A stretch of DNA of 64,000 nucleotides from Lachnospiraceae bacterium (GTDB taxonomy: Bacteria > Bacillota > Clostridia > Lachnospirales > Lachnospiraceae): contig JAILEM010000152.1 in the NCBI GenBank assembly GCA_024687745.1, forward strand, positions 36,809 to 100,808, given 5' to 3'. This document shows, in pieces, positions 17,175-23,781 of this stretch (positions are counted from its first letter, which is position 1; each line of letters begins with the position of its first letter). Under the pieces are notes generated by a model. The model had not been told where the DNA came from. It saw only the letters and a program-made list of their open reading frames with translations, and searched no databases. The translations under genes were made by a program, and so were the position numbers.

Positions 17175-18668
17175 ATGAAAAATTCGTCATTTGCACTAAA
17201 ACCTTTCATACTTCTCTTTACGCTCATCCTTACAGTGAGCTTTTGTTTTGATACAACACAGGAGACGCTTAAGAACCCGGCCTATCTGTTTGCGTTTATT
17301 GCCGGAACGGTGCTTATTCTTACATTTTGGAAGGATATAAAAAAGGATGAGATGACGGTTATATATATTATCATGATCTCAGGGATCCTTTTAAAGACAG
17401 CCTATGTGCTTTATACAGCCGTCTATACCAGACAGCATGATGTCATAGACTTCGGGGCGCCCGAGGGACATGCTGCCTATATAGAGTATATATATTATAA
17501 CAATGCACTTCCCACCGGAGATCCAAGAGAAAAATGGGCATTTTTTCAGCCGCCTCTCCATCACGTGATCGCAGCTGTCTGGATGAAGCTCTGCAATAAG
17601 TTCACCCATGTATACAGACAGCTTCAGGAAAATGTCCAGGCGCTTACCCTTTTTTATACCTCGGCAGTGGAGATCCTGTCTTTATTCATATGCAGGGAGT
17701 TAAAGCTTAAGAAAAAGGGTATGCTTGCCGCTATGCTACTGATCTCCTTCCATCCGGTTTACATAATTATGTCGGGAAGTATTAATAATGATGCTCTTTC
17801 CCTGGTCTTTTCGATAGCGGCTCTCTATATTGCCATTCTCTGGTATAAAAATCCTTGTTTGCCATACATCATTCTTTTGGCCCTTGCGATAGGTCTTTCA
17901 ATGCTTGCAAAGCTTTCGGGGGGTACGGTAGCACCTGCTGTTGCCTTTATCTTTTTGCTGAGATTTATAAGGGATGAAAAAGACAGGATAAAATATCTTA
18001 TCTGGTTTGTGATCTTTGGTATCATAGTATTTCCGCTGGGGATAGGATGGGAGATCAGAAATATGATCAGCTTCGGGATGCCCTTTAATTATATCCCGCC
18101 TGTCGGAGAGATACTCCCCCAAACAGGATTCGTATCGAGGATACTCGATATAAGGATCAACAGTATATACCCCTCGATGATAGCTTACGGAGATAAATAT
18201 GATGAGTATAATGTCATAGTCCAGATGATCAAGAGCTCTCTGTTCGGAGAATATGATCTGGGGCTTGATGCACCCTTTGTAACACCGTTTGCAGTGGTCC
18301 TTTTTATAAGCGCCATCCTTCTCGTTTTATGCGGTGTTTACGTTAAGGCTTCTCTTATAAAGGGGATCATCAGGGGCAGGAGCTTTAATATCAGAAGGGA
18401 GAGCATGTCGGATTTATGGGTGATGCTTTTTATATACTATATCGTAATGCTAATATCCTATTTTTCCTTTGCCCTTTCCTCCGATAATTTCAGTGCGATG
18501 GATTTCAGATATATTTCTGCGGTAATAGTTACCGACGGGTTGTTTTTTGGGATATATACGGATGGAAGGCCGGAAGAGGAGGGCAGGGTAAAGGTGGTGT
18601 TTTTGCTGCTTTATATTTTCTGCCTTTCTTCCTTTCTGGTATATATACTGCTTGGATTTGGGCGATGA
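17175..18668 (+). CDS. Multi-spanning membrane protein, probable GT-C/GT39-type glycosyltransferase
   Basis: About 497 residues with ten or more predicted transmembrane segments. The first long extracytoplasmic loop carries acidic residues (DFGAPEGHAAYIEYI, then QPPLHHVIAAVW), the arrangement seen in GT-C glycosyltransferases of the GT39/ArnT/PMT group, which transfer sugars from polyprenyl-phosphate carriers at the outer face of the membrane. That assignment is from architecture and is moderate. Start: ATG at 17175 is likely; GTG at 17160 is also in frame but overlaps a TATAAT box. The gene diverges from the PurF-like trio and converges on the gene at 18763, with a shared terminator between. 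Donor and acceptor are unknown. Confidence 0.65.
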   Translation: MKNSSFALKPFILLFTLILTVSFCFDTTQETLKNPAYLFAFIAGTVLILTFWKDIKKDEMTVIYIIMISGILLKTAYVLYTAVYTRQHDVIDFGAPEGHAAYIEYIYYNNALPTGDPREKWAFFQPPLHHVIAAVWMKLCNKFTHVYRQLQENVQALTLFYTSAVEILSLFICRELKLKKKGMLAAMLLISFHPVYIIMSGSINNDALSLVFSIAALYIAILWYKNPCLPYIILLALAIGLSMLAKLSGGTVAPAVAFIFLLRFIRDEKDRIKYLIWFVIFGIIVFPLGIGWEIRNMISFGMPFNYIPPVGEILPQTGFVSRILDIRINSIYPSMIAYGDKYDEYNVIVQMIKSSLFGEYDLGLDAPFVTPFAVVLFISAILLVLCGVYVKASLIKGIIRGRSFNIRRESMSDLWVMLFIYYIVMLISYFSFALSSDNFSAMDFRYISAVIVTDGLFFGIYTDGRPEEEGRVKVVFLLLYIFCLSSFLVYILLGFGR

Positions 18669-18692
18669 GAGGGAAATGATAAAAAACGTAAA

Positions 18693-18718
18693 AAAAGGAA
18701 GGGAGATCCCTTCCTTTT
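18693..18718. terminator. Bidirectional terminator between converging genes
   Basis: AAAAGGAAGGG (18693-18703) pairs with CCCTTCCTTTT (18708-18718) over an AGAT loop. A-rich and T-rich flanks on the two sides make it functional for both the + gene ending at 18668 and the - gene ending at 18763. Confidence 0.85.
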
Positions 18719-18762
18719 AAGATGCTCTGTGATACTCTGCCTGAGGAGAGCTTCAAAATCTT

Positions 18763-19140
18763 TTATTCAGACTTATCGTCTTCCTTGTCTGAATCCTTAT
18801 CAAGATCCTTAAACTCAAAATCATCGGTCTTTACGTCATCCTTAACAAGCCCGACTCCGTCAGCTTCCTCCTGCTTACGCTCTTTTTCCTCTTCTGCAGC
18901 CTGGTCGATCTTATCCTTTATGGATGATTTCATTTTGTCGGCTTCAGCAGCATTTTTATTTAATGGCACATATTCCCTTGAAGGCATCTCGTCAAAGAAT
19001 TTCTTTAAATCACTTTCCTTATTACCTGCTGCATCCTCGGGTTCGTTAACTTCATCACGTAAAAAGAAGTAGTATATTCCCGCACAAGCGGCTCCGGCTA
19101 TCGTTGCAAATGCGAGAATCTTGCCAAATTTACCAGCCAT
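18763..19140 (-). CDS. Single-span membrane protein with acidic tail (125 aa)
   Basis: Not recognised. A short basic N terminus (MAGKFGK) is followed by one hydrophobic Ala/Gly/Ile-rich segment (about residues 8-27). A long, very charged and mostly acidic region rich in Asp, Glu and Lys runs to the C terminus, ending in repeated DKE/DKD units. The tail should be disordered. The start has GAGGAGG upstream. Its promoter is well formed and directly preceded by three 11-bp PHO-box-like repeats, suggesting control by a PhoB/OmpR-type response regulator (inference). A resemblance to YtxH-like small membrane proteins is only in size and layout. Confidence 0.65.
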   Translation of the reverse strand: MAGKFGKILAFATIAGAACAGIYYFFLRDEVNEPEDAAGNKESDLKKFFDEMPSREYVPLNKNAAEADKMKSSIKDKIDQAAEEEKERKQEEADGVGLVKDDVKTDDFEFKDLDKDSDKEDDKSE

Positions 19141-19196
19141 TTATAGTTCCTCCTCGTTTTGTTTCTTTTATCTCTGTTTGTTAATGAGTTTCTTAA

Positions 19197-19225
19197 ATTC
19201 TAATATCTTTTTGATAAAATAGCAA
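19197..19225 (-). promoter_or_regulatory. Promoter of the 125-aa membrane protein gene
   Basis: Reading on the minus strand: TTGCTA (complement of 19220-19225), a 17-base spacer and TAGAAT (complement of 19197-19202). The PHO-box-like repeats at 19226-19258 abut the -35. Confidence 0.6.
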
Positions 19226-19258
19226 GTGAAAGGTTTATGAAAGGTTAATGAAAGCTTT
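19226..19258 (-). promoter_or_regulatory. Three 11-bp direct repeats resembling a PHO box
   Basis: On the minus strand the repeats read CTTTCATTAAC, CTTTCATAAAC and CTTTCACTT..., with an exact 11-bp period. The E. coli PHO box consensus is two CTGTCAT-type repeats 11 bp apart. The placement immediately upstream of a -35 box supports binding by a PhoB/PhoP/OmpR-family response regulator. Confidence 0.5.
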
Positions 19259-19318
19259 ATAAAGATAATACACTCCTTTTTTCGCTTTTTATGATAGAAT
19301 TAAACGGGAAAAAGGAAA

Positions 19319-20422
19319 ATGCAAAGAATTGACAGAGAATACAGGCTTATGAAGAAAACGATAACATACTTGATAATACTGGCAGTCTTTATCCTGACAG
19401 CTCTCTCAGGATGCGGAAAAAAGAAGACAGAAATAGTTCTTACCACCGAATTTGAGGAGGGAGAGATTTTCCGGATAGAGACGTCCTCATGCTATGATTA
19501 TGAGGCACTTGTTTATATGGTCAATTCCGAGAACGGATACAGTGAGCTCTTCGGGGATCGGATATGGCAGGCTGAGCTTGAAGACGGTTCCACGGTACAG
19601 GAAAGATATAAGGATACGATACTTGCAAGGCTTGCCCAGATAAAGGTCATGAACCTTATGGCGCAGGAGAGAAAGATATCCTTGGATGAGGAAACCGATA
19701 ACAAGGTAAGGACAGCGGCCAGAGTTTATATGGACGGCTTAAGCGAGGCTGAAAAGGAGATCATGAAGATCGATGAGGAGAAGGTATACGGGATGTACAG
19801 AGAATATGCCATTGCCGATCTTCTCTACCATTCCATTACCGATGAGGTGAATCCCGAAATAAGTGATGATGCCGCAAGGACGATAACAGTAGGGAGTATT
19901 CTTGTAAAGACCTCGGCAATGGACAGTAACGGAAAACTGGTGCCGTATTCCGACGATGAAAAGCTAAAGGCCTATGAAAGAGCATTGGAGATCAAAAAAA
20001 AGATAGATGAGGGAACGGAATTTGATGTTCTTGCCGACAGCTATTATAACGAGGATGAAGAGAGTGAATACAGCTTCGGCAGGGGAGTTATGCCCTATGC
20101 ACTTGAAAGCGCCGCTTTTAATCTCGCAAACGGAGAGATTAGCGATATAATAGAGACCGAATACGGTTATCATATAATCAAATGCCGTTCTTCATTTAAC
20201 AAGGAAGAGACCGAAAAGAACAAGTTAAATATCGTAAAGGAAAAAAAGCAGGAGGCGTTCAATGCTGCTTATAAGGAATATGTAACTGAGCTTAAATCAA
20301 ATCTTAATGAGCCGCTTTGGCTGTCGCTGTCCTATACCAAAACAGACGAGATAAAGACGACCAATTTCTTCGACCTTTATGATTCGTACTTTACGGTAGT
20401 GGAGGGCGGAGCAATAACGTAG
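19319..20422 (+). CDS. Parvulin-type peptidyl-prolyl isomerase lipoprotein (PrsA-like)
   Basis: An extracytoplasmic foldase that helps exported proteins fold on the outer face of the membrane. It has a lipoprotein signal with lipobox LSGC (acylated Cys near residue 32 from this start). A helical N-terminal chaperone-like domain follows, then a parvulin rotamase domain (about residues 190-285). Visible parvulin signatures are GSILVKT, FDVLADSYYNEDEESEYSFGRG and the terminal YGYHIIKC. The architecture is that of PrsA/SurA proteins, of usual length. Two starts are possible: ATG 19319 (AAGG just upstream, but a rather long acidic-containing n-region) and ATG 19349, which gives a classical MKK signal peptide. 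It precedes a rhomboid protease gene, so both may serve the envelope. Confidence 0.85.
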   Translation: MQRIDREYRLMKKTITYLIILAVFILTALSGCGKKKTEIVLTTEFEEGEIFRIETSSCYDYEALVYMVNSENGYSELFGDRIWQAELEDGSTVQERYKDTILARLAQIKVMNLMAQERKISLDEETDNKVRTAARVYMDGLSEAEKEIMKIDEEKVYGMYREYAIADLLYHSITDEVNPEISDDAARTITVGSILVKTSAMDSNGKLVPYSDDEKLKAYERALEIKKKIDEGTEFDVLADSYYNEDEESEYSFGRGVMPYALESAAFNLANGEISDIIETEYGYHIIKCRSSFNKEETEKNKLNIVKEKKQEAFNAAYKEYVTELKSNLNEPLWLSLSYTKTDEIKTTNFFDLYDSYFTVVEGGAIT

Positions 20423-20490
20423 GAAAATAATAAAGGAATAAAGCCTGAGGCTTAAGGGCAGTACTTAAAGAAGAACGAGGGGAGAGACTT

Positions 20491-21093
20491 ATGATGAGGG
20501 AAAAAAGAAAAATCAGGGTATCGTATAATTCACCGGTCATATTAAACTTTGTGATGGTATCGCTTATCGTACTGATAGCAGGCTATATAAGCGGCGGAGC
20601 GATAACCAGGACCTTATTTATGACCTACAGATCATCGCTTTTAAATCCGCTTACCTTTATAAGGCTTTTCACCCATGTGCTCGGACACAGCAGCTGGTTA
20701 CATTTTATCGGGAATGCTTCCTATCTTTTGCTCCTTGGGCCCATGCTTGAGGAAAAGTACGGATCGGGGATGATAATAAGGATAATGGCAGTCACTGCTT
20801 TGGCGACAGGTATCGTAAACAGTATTTTCTCTGCCAATACGGCTTTATGCGGAGCGAGCGGGGTCGTATTTGCCTTTATCGTGCTAGCCTCCTTCACAGG
20901 CTTTAATTCGGGGGAGATCCCCCTTACCTTTATCCTTGTGGCGGTGATCTACATCGGACAGCAGCTGTATGAGGGACTCATAGTTTCCGATGATATATCA
21001 AATACCGCGCATATAGTCGGAGGTATCGTGGGAGCGGTGATAGGTTATGCCTTCAACAAAAGGGAAGCTGAGGATGAGATAGATATCATTTAG
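20491..21093 (+). CDS. Rhomboid-family intramembrane serine protease
   Basis: A 200-residue polytopic membrane protease that cleaves transmembrane substrates within the bilayer. Six predicted transmembrane segments. The catalytic serine is in CGASGVVFAF (about residues 118-127; the GxSG motif), the catalytic histidine in NTAHIVGGIVGA (about 172), and the conserved HFIGNASYL motif (HxxxN) lies near residue 67. All catalytic features are present, so it should be active. The ATG at 20491 follows GAGGGGAGAG. It stands 68 bases after the parvulin gene. Downstream, the CIRCE inverted repeat followed by a T-run could act as its terminator. Substrates are unknown. Confidence 0.93.
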   Translation: MMREKRKIRVSYNSPVILNFVMVSLIVLIAGYISGGAITRTLFMTYRSSLLNPLTFIRLFTHVLGHSSWLHFIGNASYLLLLGPMLEEKYGSGMIIRIMAVTALATGIVNSIFSANTALCGASGVVFAFIVLASFTGFNSGEIPLTFILVAVIYIGQQLYEGLIVSDDISNTAHIVGGIVGAVIGYAFNKREAEDEIDII

Positions 21094-21117
21094 GAATGTT
21101 TGATATGAAGAGTTTTG

Positions 21118-21144
21118 TTAGCACTCATTTTAAATGAGTGCTAA
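21118..21144. promoter_or_regulatory. CIRCE element (HrcA operator) upstream of htpG
   Basis: Perfect consensus TTAGCACTC (21118-21126), nine bases, GAGTGCTAA (21136-21144). HrcA represses heat-shock genes through this site. Here it lies just upstream of the -35 box rather than over the start region. Because a TTTTTT run follows directly, the same hairpin may also terminate the rhomboid transcript. Confidence 0.92.
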
Positions 21145-21151
21145 TTTTTTC

Positions 21152-21180
21152 TTGACTTATCATTTTACCTGTATTAATAT
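21152..21180 (+). promoter_or_regulatory. Sigma-A promoter of htpG
   Basis: TTGACT at 21152-21157, a 17-base spacer and TAATAT at 21175-21180. It begins eight bases after the CIRCE element. The resulting 5' UTR is about 30 bases and contains AAAGGAG. Confidence 0.75.
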
Positions 21181-21216
21181 TTCTAAATAAAGGATTAAGT
21201 CAAAGGAGTGATACAA

Positions 21217-23319
21217 ATGTCAAAAAAAGGTAACTTATCGATAAATAGCGATAATATTTTCCCTATTATCAAGAAATGGCTCTATTCCGATCACGATATC
21301 TTCGTACGTGAGATGATATCAAACGGATGCGATGCCATAACAAAGCTTAAGAAACTCGATATGATCGGGGAATATTCCTATCCGGATGATTTTGAAAACA
21401 AGATCACGGTTATAGTAAATCCCAAGGAAAAAACCCTGAAATTCATCGATACCGGTTTGGGAATGGATGCCGATGAGGTGGAGGAGTACATTACCCAGAT
21501 AGCTTTTTCGGGAGCTACTGCTTTCCTTGAGAAGTATAAGGATAAGACTAACGAGGACCAGATCATAGGTCATTTCGGTCTCGGATTCTATTCGGCCTTC
21601 ATGGTTGCCGATGAAGTACATATCGACACCTTATCCTATAAAAAGGATGCAAAACCGGTACACTGGGAGTGTGACGGTGGTACGGAATATACCCTGGATG
21701 AGGGTGATAAAAAGGAACCCGGAACAGAGATAACACTGTTTCTTTCGGATGAGTCGGTTGAATTTTCAAATGAGTACAGGGCAAGAGAGGTGATAAAAAA
21801 GTACTGCAGCTTCATGCCATACCCCATCTATCTTGAAAAGGCCGATGCAGAACCTGAATATGAGACTATAGATGCTTCCGAAAAAACCGATAAGGACACG
21901 GTAATAGAAACAATCCATGAGGAAGCAAAATACGAAGAAAAGGAAAAGGAGGACGGAACCAAAGAAAAGGTAGAGGTTTCTCCGGCAAAGGATAAGGTTA
22001 AGATATTAAAAAGACCTGTTCCCCTTAATGATACAAAGCCTCTTTGGGCAAAGCATCCAAATGACTGCAGCAGGGAGGAATACCTTGAGTTCTATCGTAA
22101 GGTATTCATGGATTATAAGGAGCCCCTGTTCTGGATACATCTGAATATGGATTATCCTTTTAACCTTAAGGGTATCCTTTATTTCCCCAAGATCAACATG
22201 GAATATGAATCGATCGAGGGAACAATAAAATTATATAACAATCAGGTATTTATAGCAGATAACATCAAGGAGGTCATACCGGAATTCCTCATGCTGTTAA
22301 AGGGTGTCATCGACTGTCCTGATCTTCCTCTGAATGTTTCAAGGTCGGCTCTTCAGAATGACGGGTTTGTCAAGAAGATCTCCGATTATATCTCCAAGAA
22401 GGTTGCGGACAAGCTTTCGGGGATGTGCAAGACGGATAAGGAGGAATACGAGAAGTATTGGGATGATATCAGTCCTTTCATCAAATTCGGATGTCTTAAG
22501 GATGATAAATTCTGCGATAAGATGACAGACTATATCCTCTTTAAGAACCTTGAGGATAAATATCTGACTCTTCCCGAATGCTTAGAGCTCGATAAGAAGA
22601 AAAAAGAAGAAGCTGTTGATGAAAACGGTGATAAGGTAGAAGCCGAAGTGGTGGATGAGGATGAGAAGGATGTAGGAGATGAGGCAGAGGGTGATGAAAA
22701 GAAGATAAGAAAGACTATATACTACGTCACCGATCCCATACAGCAGTCACAGTATATCAACATGTTTAAGGAAAACGGTATGGATGCCGTTATTCTTACA
22801 CATAACATCGATCAGGCCTTCATATCCCAGCTTGAATCCAAGAATGAGGACATCAGATTTATGAGGATAGATGCTGATGTTACGGAATCCGCCAGGGATG
22901 AGACTAAGGAGGAGGATGAGGATAAGCTTAAAGAAACCGCGGATAAGCTTACAGGGATATTCAGGAAGGCTCTTGAAAAGGATAAGCTTGAGGTTAAGGT
23001 AGTAAGGCTTAAGAATGAAAATATCTCCTCCATGCTTACCGTATCGGAAGAAAGCCGCCGTATGATGGATATGATGAAGATGTATTCGGCTAACGGAATG
23101 GACATGGGAATGTTTGGAGAAGAGAGCAATACCCTTATCCTCAATGCCAATAACAAGCTTGTGCAGTATATCCTTGATAATGAGGAAGCAGAGCATGTTC
23201 CTGTCTTCTGCAGACAGCTTTATGATCTTGCGGTTATCGCAAATAAGCCTTTATCTCCTGAGGCAATGACCGATTTTGTCAAAAGAAGTAACGAGATAAT
23301 GATGCTCCTTGCAAAGTAA
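21217..23319 (+). CDS. htpG: Hsp90-family molecular chaperone HtpG
   Basis: A cytosolic ATP-driven dimeric chaperone. The N-terminal ATPase domain shows the GHKL motifs (REMISNGCDAITKL, DTGLGMDADEV, IGHFGLGFYSAFMVAD). The middle domain includes GILYFPK and the catalytic-loop region NVSRSALQNDG. At about 700 residues it is longer than most bacterial HtpG (around 620-640); the extra length lies in two charged stretches (about residues 225-265 and 465-500), one resembling the linker of eukaryotic Hsp90. Start placed at ATG 21217, eight bases after AAAGGAG; the in-frame GTG at 21208 lies in that ribosome site. The CIRCE element upstream implies HrcA heat-shock control. Confidence 0.96.
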   Translation: MSKKGNLSINSDNIFPIIKKWLYSDHDIFVREMISNGCDAITKLKKLDMIGEYSYPDDFENKITVIVNPKEKTLKFIDTGLGMDADEVEEYITQIAFSGATAFLEKYKDKTNEDQIIGHFGLGFYSAFMVADEVHIDTLSYKKDAKPVHWECDGGTEYTLDEGDKKEPGTEITLFLSDESVEFSNEYRAREVIKKYCSFMPYPIYLEKADAEPEYETIDASEKTDKDTVIETIHEEAKYEEKEKEDGTKEKVEVSPAKDKVKILKRPVPLNDTKPLWAKHPNDCSREEYLEFYRKVFMDYKEPLFWIHLNMDYPFNLKGILYFPKINMEYESIEGTIKLYNNQVFIADNIKEVIPEFLMLLKGVIDCPDLPLNVSRSALQNDGFVKKISDYISKKVADKLSGMCKTDKEEYEKYWDDISPFIKFGCLKDDKFCDKMTDYILFKNLEDKYLTLPECLELDKKKKEEAVDENGDKVEAEVVDEDEKDVGDEAEGDEKKIRKTIYYVTDPIQQSQYINMFKENGMDAVILTHNIDQAFISQLESKNEDIRFMRIDADVTESARDETKEEDEDKLKETADKLTGIFRKALEKDKLEVKVVRLKNENISSMLTVSEESRRMMDMMKMYSANGMDMGMFGEESNTLILNANNKLVQYILDNEEAEHVPVFCRQLYDLAVIANKPLSPEAMTDFVKRSNEIMMLLAK

Positions 23320-23358
23320 GGATATTGTTCTCTTACACATACGGTTAAGGAGTTGGAC

Positions 23359-23387
23359 TTGACAACCGGCTCTTATAAGTGTAAGAT
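23359..23387 (+). promoter_or_regulatory. Promoter of the HPr-like gene
   Basis: TTGACA at 23359-23364, a 17-base spacer and TAAGAT at 23382-23387. The 5' UTR is about 70 bases and contains a small CGGGAA/TTCCCG hairpin before the GAAAGGAG ribosome site. Confidence 0.75.
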
Positions 23388-23464
23388 GGCACAAATATTC
23401 ATATATACGATATACGGGAACTATTCCCGATAATCTGACGTTTACAGAGAAAGGAGATATATAG

Positions 23465-23698
23465 ATGAAAGTACAGAATATTAAAGATGTTAACAGATTT
23501 TTCGAGGTTGTAAATGAGTGTAAAGGCAGGATAGAGCTTGTAACGGACGAAGGCGACAGACTTAACCTTAAGTCAAAGCTTACACAGTATGTTGCACTTG
23601 CAAATGTATTCTCAGACGGAACCATCAAGGAGATAGAGCTGGTGGCATATAATTCCGACGATGTTATGAAGCTTTCAAATTACATGATGAATCAGTAA
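23465..23698 (+). CDS. HPr-like small protein lacking the phosphohistidine loop (77 aa)
   Basis: A short soluble protein whose sequence pattern follows the HPr fold of PTS phosphocarriers from the first helix onward: FFEVVNECKGRIELVT, then NLKSKLTQYVALANVFSDG matching the KS (Ser46) region, and a final helix DDVMKLSNYMM. The N-terminal strand and loop that hold the phosphorylated histidine are missing. It cannot therefore be an ordinary phosphocarrier. A Crh-like regulatory role through the conserved serine is possible but unproved. It has its own promoter and a strong terminator, so it is monocistronic. Family assignment is moderate, resting on pattern rather than alignment. Confidence 0.5.
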   Translation: MKVQNIKDVNRFFEVVNECKGRIELVTDEGDRLNLKSKLTQYVALANVFSDGTIKEIELVAYNSDDVMKLSNYMMNQ

Positions 23699-23710
23699 TA
23701 ACCAGTTATT

Positions 23711-23758
23711 TACATTAAAAAAGGATCTCCGGTTTAGCGGAGATCCTTTTTTAATGTA
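23711..23758. terminator. Strong bidirectional terminator, 21-bp perfect stem
   Basis: The arms at 23711-23731 and 23738-23758 are perfect inverted repeats around a GTTTAG loop, with AAAAAA and TTTTTT inside the stem ends. It separates two converging genes and can terminate transcripts from both. Confidence 0.93.
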
Positions 23759-23781
23759 AGGATATGATCTGATGCTTTGAA

